A DNA stretch of 64,000 nucleotides from CAIMFV01 sp040757715 (GTDB taxonomy: Bacteria > Pseudomonadota > Alphaproteobacteria > Caulobacterales > Caulobacteraceae), in assembly GCA_040757715.1 (NCBI GenBank), contig JBFLWS010000010.1:43582-107581 (forward strand). Reading direction: 5' to 3'. Of this stretch, positions 53,270 through 61,876 are shown piece by piece. Made by a program: the position numbers and the translations under genes. The notes under the pieces were generated by a model, which made no database searches, was not told where the DNA came from, and saw nothing but the letters and a program-made list of their open reading frames with translations. Positions within the stretch are counted from its first letter, which is position 1, and each line of letters begins with the position of its first letter.

Positions 53270-54406
53270 TCAGAATCCCGACAAGGTGGCGAAGCGATCC
53301 CGGTGATAGGCCGCCCCGCCGTAAAGCGCCTCCAGCACCCGCGCCCGCTTCATGTAGAGACCGGCGTCGTGGGCGTCGGTCATGCCGATGCCGCCGTGCA
53401 TCTGCACCATCTCGTTGGACACCCCATGCAGGGTCTCGCTCATCTTGGCCTTTGCCGCGGAGGCGAGGAGGCAGGCGTCCTTGGCCCCGGCGTCCAGGGC
53501 CTCCAGCGCCGCCTCCACCAGGGAGCGGGCAAGTTCGAGATCGGTGAACATCTTGGCCGCCCGGTGCTGCAGGCTCTGAAACGAGCCGATCAGCTGGCCG
53601 AACTGGGTGCGGGTCTTGAGATAGTCGAGGGTGATGTCGAAGGCCTGGCTGGCGGCGCCCAGCATCTCCGCCGACGCCCCCGCCGTCGCGCGATCAAGGA
53701 TGGCGTCGAGCAGGTCCGCGCCCTGGCCGATCTCGCCCAGCACCGCATCGGCGCTCACCCGCACCTGATCAAGCTTGAGATTGGCGAAGCCGTGGCTGTC
53801 CACGGTGGCGAGGGCCTCGCGGGTCACACCCTTGGCGCCCGGGTCCACCAGGAAGAGGCTGAGGCCCGCCCGTTCGCCTGAGGCGCCGGCGGTGCGAGCT
53901 ACGACGATAATGAGGTCCGCCGCCGCGCCGTCGGCGACAAAGGTCTTTTGGCCGCTGAGGCGATAGCCGCCATCCACCGCCTCCGCCGTCGTCGCCACGC
54001 GATAGGGGGCGAAGTGGGGATGCTCGTCGAGGGCGAAGGCCACCACCACCTCGCCCGCCGCGATCTTGGGCAGCCAGGCGGCCTTCTGCCCCTCAGACCC
54101 GCCGAGGATCAGCGCGCTCGCCCCCACAAGGGCGGTGGACAAGAGCGGCGAGGCGACCAGGGTGCGGCCGCATTCCTCCAGCACGAGGCCAAGGCTCGTC
54201 AGACCGAACTCCGAGCCGCCGAAGTCCTCCGGCACGATGACCCCGGTCCAGCCCATCGCCCCCATCTCGGTCCACAGGACAGGATCGTAGCCTTGGCCAG
54301 GCCCGGCGTCGCGCAGCTTGCGCAGCGCCGACACGGGCGCCTTGTCCGCCACCCAAGCCTTGGCCGCATCGCGCAGCATGACCTGTTCTTCGGTGAGCAA
54401 AGCCAT
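53270..54406 (-). CDS. Acyl-CoA dehydrogenase
   Basis: A 378-residue FAD enzyme. GWTGVIVPEDFGGSEFGLTSL, VAFALDEHPHFAPY, YRLSGQKTFVADGAAADLI and the C-terminal LASAAKAKMSETLHGVSNEM and VQMHGGIGMTDAHDAGLYM are recognisable. The position of the usual catalytic glutamate is not clear at this level, and members of this branch often work as one half of a hetero-complex. It is the last of three leftward genes, 3 bp after the DsbA-like gene, and pairs with the other dehydrogenase at 55028. Confidence 0.93.
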   Translation of the reverse strand: MALLTEEQVMLRDAAKAWVADKAPVSALRKLRDAGPGQGYDPVLWTEMGAMGWTGVIVPEDFGGSEFGLTSLGLVLEECGRTLVASPLLSTALVGASALILGGSEGQKAAWLPKIAAGEVVVAFALDEHPHFAPYRVATTAEAVDGGYRLSGQKTFVADGAAADLIIVVARTAGASGERAGLSLFLVDPGAKGVTREALATVDSHGFANLKLDQVRVSADAVLGEIGQGADLLDAILDRATAGASAEMLGAASQAFDITLDYLKTRTQFGQLIGSFQSLQHRAAKMFTDLELARSLVEAALEALDAGAKDACLLASAAKAKMSETLHGVSNEMVQMHGGIGMTDAHDAGLYMKRARVLEALYGGAAYHRDRFATLSGF

Positions 54407-54409
54407 GGT

Positions 54410-55024
54410 TCAGTCCCTATGATGATGGTTGAGGCCGCGCGCCCAGGCGAGCGCCGCGTCGAGACGGTCCGAGCCCCAGAAGAGCTCGCCGTCGGCGGTG
54501 AGAAAGCTGGGCGATCCGAACAGGCCGCGCCCGGCCGCTTCTTCGGTGTTGGCGCGCAGGGCGGCCTTGATATCAGGCGTCTCGGCCGCCTCGCGAACGG
54601 CGGCCGCGGGTAGGCCGAGGTCGACGAGGATCTCGTCCAACACCTCGCCCTGGTCGATGGCCCGGTCCTCGGCGAAGTTGGCGCGATAGAGGGCCTGGAC
54701 CAGGGGAACCAGATCGAGCCCCTGCGCTCCAGCCGCCAGCACGACCCGCGCCGGCAGAAGCGTATGGCGCGGGAAGACGCTTGGGCGGCGCAAGGGCAGA
54801 TCGAGGGCGCCGCAGATGCGCTCCAAGTCCCGCCACATGTAGCGGCCCTTCGCCTCCACCACGTTGAACGGGCTGTCGGAAAGCCCCTGCTGGGCCTTGA
54901 ACAACGGGCCCAAGAGGAACACGCGCCAGCGTGTCTCCACTCCGGCCGCCTTCGCCGCCAGAGGCAAGCGCATGGCCGCGGGGTAGGAGTAGGTCGAGGC
55001 GAGCTCGAACCAGAAGTCCAGCAT
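54410..55024 (-). CDS. DsbA-fold 2-hydroxychromene-2-carboxylate isomerase family protein
   Basis: A 204-residue protein of the glutathione S-transferase kappa/HCCA isomerase type. FWFELASTYSYPAAMRLP is the family opening (Ser in the active site), LLGPLFKAQQGLSDSPFN, and GLFGSPSFLTADGELFWGSDRLD the end. HCCA isomerases act in naphthalene breakdown with glutathione; similar proteins occur in other acyl-CoA operons with unknown role. It lies between two acyl-CoA dehydrogenase genes with 3-bp gaps, so cotranscription is near certain. Confidence 0.85.
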   Translation of the reverse strand: MLDFWFELASTYSYPAAMRLPLAAKAAGVETRWRVFLLGPLFKAQQGLSDSPFNVVEAKGRYMWRDLERICGALDLPLRRPSVFPRHTLLPARVVLAAGAQGLDLVPLVQALYRANFAEDRAIDQGEVLDEILVDLGLPAAAVREAAETPDIKAALRANTEEAAGRGLFGSPSFLTADGELFWGSDRLDAALAWARGLNHHHRD

Positions 55025-55027
55025 GGG

Positions 55028-56227
55028 CTACTGGTGATCCAGGAGGCCGAGCACTCGCTTGGCCACCACGTTGAGGTTGATCTCCGAGGTGCCGCCCTCG
55101 ATGGAATTGCCCTTGGAGCGCAGCCAACCGCGGGTTTCACGCAAGGCGCGCGCATCGAAGGCCTCGCCCGACCAGCCGAGGCCTTGCGTACCCAACGCCT
55201 CCACCATCAGCTCGCCCTTGTGCTGGTTGAGGGTGGCGGCGGCGTATTTGATGATCGAGGCGGCGGGGCCGAGGCCCTTGCCGGCCTTGGCCTCCTGCTC
55301 CACCCGGCGCACGGTGAGGGAAAAGGCCTTGGCCTCGATCTGGTGCGCGGCGAGGCGGGCGCGCAGGTCGCCGTCGGCGAGGCGGCCGTTTTCCACGCCG
55401 ACATAGGTCTTGGCGGCTTCGATCAGATCGAGCCCCGCCGAGCCGCCGAACCCGCTGGCCGAGATGTTCTGCCGCTCGAATTGCAAGAGACGCTTGGCGA
55501 TCTCCCAACCGCCGTTCAGCTTGCCCACCAGATTGGCCTTGGGGACCTTCACGTCGGTGAAGAAGGTCTCGCAGAAGGGCGAGGAGCCGGAAATCAACAG
55601 GATCGGCCGGGCCTCGACGCCGGGCGAGGACATGTCGAATAAGACGAAGCTGATGCCCTCGTGCTTGGTGCTCGTATCCGTGCGCACCAGGCAGAAGATC
55701 CAGTCGGCCTGGTCGGCGTAGGAGGTCCACACCTTCTGGCCATTGATCAGGAAATGATCGCCCTTGTCCTCGCAGCGGGTCTGCAGGGCGGCGAGGTCGG
55801 ACCCGGCCCCCGGCTCGGAATAGCCCTGACACCAGCGGATTTCGCCCCGCACGATCTTGGGCAGATGCTCGCGCTTCTGCTCCTCGTTGGCGTATTCCAG
55901 GAGCACCGGCCCCAGCATCCAAAGGCCGAAGGAGAACAGGGGCGGGCGGGCGCGCAGGCGGGCCATTTCCTGGCCCAGCACCCGGGCCTCGCCGCTGGTG
56001 AGGCCGCCGCCGCCGTATTCTTTCGGCCAAGTCGGCGCGGTCCAGCCGCGCTCGGCCATGCGCTCAAGCCAGAGCTCGGAGTCCGGGTTCTTCCACTCGG
56101 CCTTCCGCCCGCCCCAGGGAACCTCGTCCTCGGGCATGGGCGTACGCATGGAGGCCGGGCAATTGCCCTCCAGCCAGGCGCGGGTCTCCGCGCGGAAGGC
56201 GTCCAGCTCGCCGCCGAAATCAGCCAT
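55028..56227 (-). CDS. Acyl-CoA dehydrogenase
   Basis: A 399-residue acyl-CoA dehydrogenase. RGWTAPTWPKEYGGGGLTSG, WCQGYSEPGAGSDLAALQTR and KVWTSYADQADWIFCLVRT are the substrate and FAD-binding blocks; the C-terminal KSNSIEGGTSEINLNVVAKR-like GNSIEGGTSEINLNVVAKRV is conserved. Its N-terminal extension and length match the branch that oxidises steroid side-chain or other bulky acyl-CoA thioesters as paired subunits. First gene of the three-gene operon; GAGGA precedes the ATG. Confidence 0.95.
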   Translation of the reverse strand: MADFGGELDAFRAETRAWLEGNCPASMRTPMPEDEVPWGGRKAEWKNPDSELWLERMAERGWTAPTWPKEYGGGGLTSGEARVLGQEMARLRARPPLFSFGLWMLGPVLLEYANEEQKREHLPKIVRGEIRWCQGYSEPGAGSDLAALQTRCEDKGDHFLINGQKVWTSYADQADWIFCLVRTDTSTKHEGISFVLFDMSSPGVEARPILLISGSSPFCETFFTDVKVPKANLVGKLNGGWEIAKRLLQFERQNISASGFGGSAGLDLIEAAKTYVGVENGRLADGDLRARLAAHQIEAKAFSLTVRRVEQEAKAGKGLGPAASIIKYAAATLNQHKGELMVEALGTQGLGWSGEAFDARALRETRGWLRSKGNSIEGGTSEINLNVVAKRVLGLLDHQ

Positions 56228-56295
56228 GGGGTTCCTCGCCTTATCAATGGTTAGTCACAGCATAGGGCCCGGCGCGGCCACGGCAAGATCACGCC

Positions 56296-56392
56296 AGAGC
56301 ATTTCCGAAAAGTGGGAACCGGTTTTCGGATAAAAAATGCTCTGGATTCAATAGATTATGAACAAAATCCGATCCTGTTTGATCGGATTTTG
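56296..56392. repeat. Composite palindromic repeat, long type, copy B
   Basis: The element at 56296-56343 is bounded by AGAGCAT and ATGCTCT and has core GAAAAGTGGGAACCGGTTTT. It is followed by a palindrome with CAAAATCCGATC arms (56363-56374 and 56381-56392). It is the reverse complement in order of the copy at 49926-50026, so the two copies are inverted about 6.3 kb apart. Confidence 0.75.
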
Positions 56393-56409
56393 CCCCAGGG
56401 GAAGGCGGC

Positions 56410-56625
56410 TCAGAAGCCTCGGTCGCGCCCGGTGGTGACGCCCGCGAGGTTCACCAGATGCACCACGAGGACGAGGGCGGCGCCCGCGGCGACCACCATC
56501 AAGAAGCGGTAGGGCACAAGCCGCGGCCCCTTCAGCGGGTTGGGCGGATGCGAGCCGCGCCAGCCGCAAAGAGCGGCGATGGCGAGGCAAATCGCGAGAC
56601 TGACGAGGGTGGCGACGAGGTCCAT
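56410..56625 (-). CDS. Small conserved two-helix membrane protein
   Basis: A 71-residue protein starting at ATG 56625 (MDLVATLVSLAICLAIAALC) with two hydrophobic helices (about 3-19 and 37-58) around GWRGSHPPNPLKGPRLVPYR, a conserved proline-rich loop. This pattern is familiar from short Caulobacterales membrane proteins of unknown function. A longer start at 56652 is possible but less likely. Confidence 0.65.
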   Translation of the reverse strand: MDLVATLVSLAICLAIAALCGWRGSHPPNPLKGPRLVPYRFLMVVAAGAALVLVVHLVNLAGVTTGRDRGF

Positions 56626-56729
56626 CTTCCCGCCGTGCCGGAGTTGAACCAAGTTGGCAAGCGCCCGCGCCCATGAGGACCGATCGGTGAGGATGGTCCT
56701 CTTATGTTCTCTCGCCTATGATGGGGTCC

Positions 56730-57287
56730 ATGACCGCGATCCTCTATCCCGTGGCCGCCGACGCCGAGGCGGCGCTGCGCGCGCCACTGGGGTTTGCGGC
56801 GCGTCTGAGCGAGGCGCGGCGTCTGGCGGGGCGGGAGATCGCCTTCGCCAGCGAAGTGACGGGACCAGCCTTCGCCAACCGCGACGCCGCCCAGGCCGCG
56901 TTCGCCGAGGCGCTCGCCCACGGCGCCGGCTGGACGACGCTCCTGCCCGTCCTGCCGATGGTGAAGGGCAAGCCCGCCAAGCTCGTCCCCGCGAAACCGG
57001 TGTTCAGGGACGGTCGGCGCTGGCCAACCCCCAACCCGAGCCTCATCGGCGCCACCCAATGGCGATTGTCCGTGACCTTTTGGCGGATCGTCGCCGCTGC
57101 GGACCGTCCCGCCATTCCCGCGCGGAAGTTGCGCCGGTCGGTGGAGGGCGAGGCCCTGCACGCCGAAGCGGTGAAGGCCCTGGCCGAGCAGCCGTTGCGC
57201 CCGGTGCGACCGCAGCAGCCGCTTGATCTTGGCCTGTTTGAATTCCGCCCGCCCGAGGCGCCGCACATCGCCATGCCGGACGAATAG
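56730..57287 (+). CDS. Conserved protein of unknown function
   Basis: About 185 residues, no signal peptide or membrane helix. Notable segments are EARRLAGREIAFASEVTGPA, NRDAAQAAFAEALAHG and a basic KGKPAKLVPAKPVFRDGRRW, followed by WRLSVTFWRIV. I recognise no family. In-frame ATGs at 56718, 56721 and 56730 are possible starts; none has a strong ribosome-binding site. It is divergent from the small membrane protein. Confidence 0.6.
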   Translation: MTAILYPVAADAEAALRAPLGFAARLSEARRLAGREIAFASEVTGPAFANRDAAQAAFAEALAHGAGWTTLLPVLPMVKGKPAKLVPAKPVFRDGRRWPTPNPSLIGATQWRLSVTFWRIVAAADRPAIPARKLRRSVEGEALHAEAVKALAEQPLRPVRPQQPLDLGLFEFRPPEAPHIAMPDE

Positions 57288-57494
57288 GCGACGGTGGGCT
57301 GGCGTCCGAGAGGCGCTTGGTCACAATGGCGCCAAAGCCGCATGATCACATGATCGTGCATTCGCGCGCCTGAACCGCGCCTCGCCGGGCGAAGATTCGC
57401 CGCCGAAGCGCTTTAACGCATTCGCGTCGCGAAGCTGGTAGGGTTAAGCAATGTCCGTCGCCGCGGGGGCGGCGAAGGGCTTGGGAGTTCATGC

Positions 57495-59549
57495 ATGGCC
57501 AACGCCGAGCGTCCGGGCGGCGGATCAGGATCGGGTCCTAGGCTGCCATTCCTCGGCGCGGCCGGCGGGGGACCCTTCCGCCGTCTGCTCTACATCGCGG
57601 CGGTGGCGGCGATCTGGGTGGCCATCATCGGCGTGGCAGGCGTGGCCTTCTTCGCCCGCGGTCTGCCCGACATCTCCCAGCTCTATTCGATCCAGCGCCA
57701 ACCCTCGATCAGCTATCTCGATCGCTCCGGCGCCTTGATCACCGTGCGCGGCAGCCAGTTCGCGCCGCCGGTGAAGATCGACGAACTGCCTGAATATGTG
57801 CCGGCGGCCTTCGTGGCCATCGAGGATCGTCGCTTCTACCACCACTGGGGCTTCGACCTGTTCGGCATCTTCCGCGCCGTGATTTCGGACCTGCGCCATG
57901 GCCGGGCGGCAGAAGGCGCTTCGACCATCACCCAGCAGCTGGCGCGCAACCTGTTCCTCACCCCGGACCAGACCGCCAAGCGCAAGGTCCAGGAGCTGAT
58001 CCTGGCGGTGGAGCTGGAGCACAAGTTCTCCAAGAAGGAGATATTGGCGCTCTATATGAACCGGGTCTATTTCGGTGCCGGCGCCTATGGCATCGAGGCC
58101 GCCGCTCAGCGCTATTTCAACAAGCCCGCCTCCAAGCTCACCGTGGGCGAGGCGGCGGTGCTGGCCGGCCTCTTGAAGTCGCCCACCCATTACAGCCCGA
58201 TCTCCGACCGCGAGCGCGCCGCCCGCCGCGCCACCATCGTGCTCGACAAGATGGTGCAGACCGGGGCCATCACCTCGGCGCAGCGGGACGAGGCCTTCAG
58301 CCACCCGGTGAACGTGTCGCCGACGCTCGCCAGCCAGCACGCCCAGTATTTCATCGACTGGGTGGACGCCCAGGTGCGCCAGCAGGTGGGCCAGCCGACT
58401 CAGGATCTCGTCGTCGAGACCACCCTCGATCTCGCCATCGACGCCGCCGCGCTCTCCGCCGCCAAGCAGGTGGTGGATCGCGACCAGCGCCAGGGCGTGG
58501 AGCAGGCCGCTGTGGTGGCCCTCGACGGCGCCGGCCGGGTGCGCGCCCTCATCGGCGGCGTCAACTACGCCGAAAGCCAGTTCAACCGCGCCGTGGACGC
58601 CCGCCGTCAGGCTGGCTCGTCATGGAAGCCCTTCGTCTATCTCACCGCCATGGAGGCCGGGCGCACCCCGGACACCCAGACCGTGGACGAGCCGGTGACC
58701 ATCAACGGCTGGAGCCCGCAGAACTACACCAAGAAATATCTCGGCCCCATGACCCTGGAGGCCGCTCTCGCCCAGTCCATCAACACGGTGGCGGCGCGCC
58801 TGGCCGATGAGGTGGGGCGCGACGCCGTGGCCCAGACCGCCCACCGCCTGGGCATCGAATCCCGCATCGGCACCGACCCGTCCATGGCCCTCGGCGCCGT
58901 GGAGGTGAGCCCGCTCGAGATGGCCCAGGCCTATGCGCCCTTCTCCAACGGCGGCATGCTGGCGCACGCCTACGGCATCGAGCGCATCCGCACCACCAAC
59001 GGCAAGGTGTTGTACGAGCACAAGGAAGAGCCGCGCACCTCGGTGATCACCAATCCGCCGCTGAGCTACATGAACCGCATGCTGCGCCAGGTGATCCTGT
59101 CGCCGGTGGGCACCGGCGGCCATGCGCGCATTCCGGGCTACGACATCGCCGGCAAGACCGGCACCACCAGCGATTACCGCGACGCCTGGTTCGTGGGCTA
59201 TACGGGCGGCTTCGTCACCGCCGTATGGGTGGGCCGCGACGACAACACCCCCATGCGACGGGTCACCGGCGGCTCGACCCCCAATGAGATCTGGCGCTCC
59301 TTCATGGCTGCCGTGCTGCCGCGGCTGAAGGTGCAGGCGATCCCCGCGGGCCCCGACGCCCCGCCCGGCGCGGTGTTCGGCGACCCCATCGCCGACCTGT
59401 TGAACCAGACCGCCAATACAGACGCCGGCAACGCCACGGCGCCGCCCGCGACCCCCACGCCGGCCCCCGCGCCCGCGCCAGCCGCACCCAACGCCACCGC
59501 CGAGGGCCTGCGTCCAGCGAAACCTGCCCCAGCGGCCGCAGCGCACTAA
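57495..59549 (+). CDS. Penicillin-binding protein 1A family (transglycosylase/transpeptidase)
   Basis: A 684-residue class A PBP. After a short cytosolic tail and one helix (about residues 30-52) comes the GT51 glycosyltransferase: FVAIEDRRFYHHWGFD (catalytic Glu), EGASTITQQLARNLFL and RKVQELILAVELEHKFSKKE. The transpeptidase has SxxK in RQAGSSWKPFVYLT, SxN in AQSINTVAARLAD and KTGTT in DIAGKTGTTSDYRDAWF. It polymerises and crosslinks peptidoglycan in the periplasm. An Ala/Pro-rich tail ends the protein. Its stop overlaps the convergent metallohydrolase gene. Confidence 0.96.
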   Translation: MANAERPGGGSGSGPRLPFLGAAGGGPFRRLLYIAAVAAIWVAIIGVAGVAFFARGLPDISQLYSIQRQPSISYLDRSGALITVRGSQFAPPVKIDELPEYVPAAFVAIEDRRFYHHWGFDLFGIFRAVISDLRHGRAAEGASTITQQLARNLFLTPDQTAKRKVQELILAVELEHKFSKKEILALYMNRVYFGAGAYGIEAAAQRYFNKPASKLTVGEAAVLAGLLKSPTHYSPISDRERAARRATIVLDKMVQTGAITSAQRDEAFSHPVNVSPTLASQHAQYFIDWVDAQVRQQVGQPTQDLVVETTLDLAIDAAALSAAKQVVDRDQRQGVEQAAVVALDGAGRVRALIGGVNYAESQFNRAVDARRQAGSSWKPFVYLTAMEAGRTPDTQTVDEPVTINGWSPQNYTKKYLGPMTLEAALAQSINTVAARLADEVGRDAVAQTAHRLGIESRIGTDPSMALGAVEVSPLEMAQAYAPFSNGGMLAHAYGIERIRTTNGKVLYEHKEEPRTSVITNPPLSYMNRMLRQVILSPVGTGGHARIPGYDIAGKTGTTSDYRDAWFVGYTGGFVTAVWVGRDDNTPMRRVTGGSTPNEIWRSFMAAVLPRLKVQAIPAGPDAPPGAVFGDPIADLLNQTANTDAGNATAPPATPTPAPAPAPAAPNATAEGLRPAKPAPAAAAH

Positions 59550-60304
59550 AACGCGTAGGTTCCGTGGGCGTGCAGGGTTTCGCCATGACGGCGGAGCCAG
59601 GCCCGCGCCTTGGCGAACTCCGGGTAGATCTGGCGCACCACCGCCCAATAGGCCGGGCTGTGATTGGCCTCGATGAGGTGGGCGCATTCGTGCGCGGCGA
59701 CATAGTCGAGCACCCAAGGCGGGGCCAGGACCAGCCGCCAATTATAGCGAATGCGGGCGGCTTCTCCCCGATGGGCCGGCTTGCACGAGCCCCAGCGGCC
59801 GCGGGCGTCGGCGACGGTCACCTGGGGCAGAGGTTGCGCCAAGGCTTCGACGTGCAAACGGGTGCGCTCGGACAAGACCCTCAACGCCTCAGCGCGCAGG
59901 GCCCGCTCCACCGCCCGCGCAAAGGCCTCGCCCTCGCCAGAGGCCAATAGCCGCACCGGCTCCTCCGCCGTAGCCGGGATCAAGCGCGGCTTGATGCGCA
60001 TGGCGGCCCGCTCCAGCCGACAGGGCGCGCCGGCGAGCGTGATCGTCGCGCCAGGATGAAACGGCCGCGGCGCGGGCAGGGCCTTGAGGCGGGCGATGAT
60101 CCACGCCTCACGCGCCTCGGCAAAACGCAAGGCCTCGGCCAGCCGCCGCGTCGTGGGGGCGGTGGCGATCACCTCCCGAGCCCTGGGGTCGAGGCTGAGG
60201 CTGATCCTGCGCGCACGCGCGCTGACCTTGAGGCGGACGGGCGCGCCGCCGACCTCGATCAGATCGCCGTCCGCCAGCCGCGCCTTCGGCTTCAGCCCAA
60301 ACAC
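59546..60304 (-). CDS. YgjP-like zinc metallohydrolase (M48/SprT-like)
   Basis: A 252-residue cytosolic protein. The zinc motif is VAAHECAHLIEANHSPAYW (HExxH), followed downstream by VRQIYPEFAKARAWLRRHG; RWGSCKPAHRGEAARIRYNWRLVL is the second conserved block. This is the YgjP/UTP pyrophosphatase-like DUF45 family, whose members are often annotated as M48 peptidase-like. It starts 7 bp after the M20 peptidase ends, so the two are in one operon. Confidence 0.93.
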   Translation of the reverse strand: MFGLKPKARLADGDLIEVGGAPVRLKVSARARRISLSLDPRAREVIATAPTTRRLAEALRFAEAREAWIIARLKALPAPRPFHPGATITLAGAPCRLERAAMRIKPRLIPATAEEPVRLLASGEGEAFARAVERALRAEALRVLSERTRLHVEALAQPLPQVTVADARGRWGSCKPAHRGEAARIRYNWRLVLAPPWVLDYVAAHECAHLIEANHSPAYWAVVRQIYPEFAKARAWLRRHGETLHAHGTYAF

Positions 60305-60311
60305 AAACCGA

Positions 60312-61775
60312 TCAGCCTCCGGAGGCCAAAAGCTTCATCAGCCGGTAGGTGAACTCCACCTCCTCGGCGAAGGCCGCAACGCCGATGCGCTCGTCCTGAC
60401 CATGGGCGCGACCGTCGTCGAGATCATCGAACATGGCGTCGATCCCATAGCTCGGCATGCCGCCGATCCGCGTATAGGTCGAATCGCTGGCCCCCGCCGA
60501 CATGAGCGGCAGGAGCGCGACCTCAGGCCACATGCCGTGAGCGATCTTCTCCACCGCCTTCAACACCCGCGGGCTCGGCGGGGACTCAGGGCTCGGCTCG
60601 CCCGGCGTGCGCACGATGACCTTGATTGAGGGATCTCCCAGCGCCGCCGTCAGCTTGGCCTGGACATCATCCATGGTCTCGCCGGGAATCACCCGACACT
60701 GGATGGTGGCCCGCACCCGTTGCGGCAGGGCGCTTTCGGCGTGGCCGCCAGTGATCTCGGTGACGGTGCAGGTGGTGCGGAAGACGATATTGGTCTCGGT
60801 CTCGCCCGACAGGCGCTCCACCGCCGCCGGATCAGGATGCTCCGAGGCCATGGACGCCATGTCCGCCGCCAGCTGGCCATGCTCCAGCCCGGCGCGCCCC
60901 TTGAAATAGAGCCGGGTGGTGTCGGTGAGATGCACCGGGAAGCGGTAGTCGGCGAGGCGCGCCAGGGCCTTGGAAAGGCGGAAGATCGGATTGGCCGGGG
61001 TGGGGCGCGAGGAGTGGCCGCCCCTGTCCGTCACCTCCAGCCCATAGGTGGCGTAGACCTTCTCGCTGGTCTGGACGCCGAGATAGAGCTTATGGCCGAG
61101 CTTGACCCCCGCTTCGCCGCCGTCGGGATTGATGACGAGACCCGCGTCCACCACCGGCCGATGCTCCTTCACCAGCCAGTCCACGCCATTGGCGTCGCCG
61201 CCGGCCTCCTCGTCCGCAGTGAAGGCGACGATGAGATCGCCCTCGGGCTTGAAGCCTTCCTGCTTCAGCCGGATCAGGCTCGCCGCCACCGCGGCGTCCT
61301 GGCCCTTCATGTCGATGGTCCCGCGCCCGTAGTACCAGCCGTCCTTCTCGGTGAGCTTGAACGGATCATAGGTCCAGTCGGCGCGACGCGCGTTCACCAC
61401 GTCGAGGTGGCAGATGTAGAGGATCGGCTTGGCCTTGCCCTTGCCGTGCAGGCGCACCACCACATTGCCCTTGATAGGGTGATCGGCGGGGATGAGCACC
61501 TGCACGTCGGCCGGCGCGAAGCCCGCGGCGAGGAAGCGATCGGCCAGGGCCTTGGCCGCGCCTGTGGAGCCCTTGTCGTGCTGGGTGTCGGTCTCGATCA
61601 GCTGTTTCAGCAGGTCCTTGGCCAGGGCGAGATTGGCCGGGGGCGGGGTCAAGGACGACGGGGCTGGGGCCGCCAGGGCCTGAGACGTCAGGGTTGGCGC
61701 CGCCAAGGTGGTCAAGAACGCGCCCGCCATTAGAGCCGCCATCTGGGCCGCCGTCGTTCGCCGCATCCGTCGCAT
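60312..61775 (-). CDS. Exported M20 family metallopeptidase
   Basis: A 487-residue peptidase with a long signal sequence (MAALMAGAFLTTLAAPTLTS, cleaved near ALAAP). Zinc ligands and catalytic residues are in ICHLDVVNARRADW, GRGTIDMKGQDAAVAASL, FTADEEAGGDANGVDWL and a later His in SAGASDSTYTRIGG. It is the M20/M25/M40 dipeptidase-carboxypeptidase type and probably trims peptides in the periplasm. It is first in a two-gene operon and divergent from lysK. Confidence 0.92.
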   Translation of the reverse strand: MRRMRRTTAAQMAALMAGAFLTTLAAPTLTSQALAAPAPSSLTPPPANLALAKDLLKQLIETDTQHDKGSTGAAKALADRFLAAGFAPADVQVLIPADHPIKGNVVVRLHGKGKAKPILYICHLDVVNARRADWTYDPFKLTEKDGWYYGRGTIDMKGQDAAVAASLIRLKQEGFKPEGDLIVAFTADEEAGGDANGVDWLVKEHRPVVDAGLVINPDGGEAGVKLGHKLYLGVQTSEKVYATYGLEVTDRGGHSSRPTPANPIFRLSKALARLADYRFPVHLTDTTRLYFKGRAGLEHGQLAADMASMASEHPDPAAVERLSGETETNIVFRTTCTVTEITGGHAESALPQRVRATIQCRVIPGETMDDVQAKLTAALGDPSIKVIVRTPGEPSPESPPSPRVLKAVEKIAHGMWPEVALLPLMSAGASDSTYTRIGGMPSYGIDAMFDDLDDGRAHGQDERIGVAAFAEEVEFTYRLMKLLASGG

Positions 61776-61876
61776 CCTTCAATCCTACAAAGCGGGCGCA
61801 CCATCGCCCGAGCCGAAGGGACTGACAACTCCGCCAGAACGGTTGACCGGGCGTTAACAGTTCTTAAAAGGCGTAA

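Noticed and set aside
61854..61867. TTAA-N6-TTAA upstream of lysK, considered as a CtrA site
   Set aside because: The CtrA consensus needs 7 nt between the half sites; this has 6, and lysK is not a known CtrA target.
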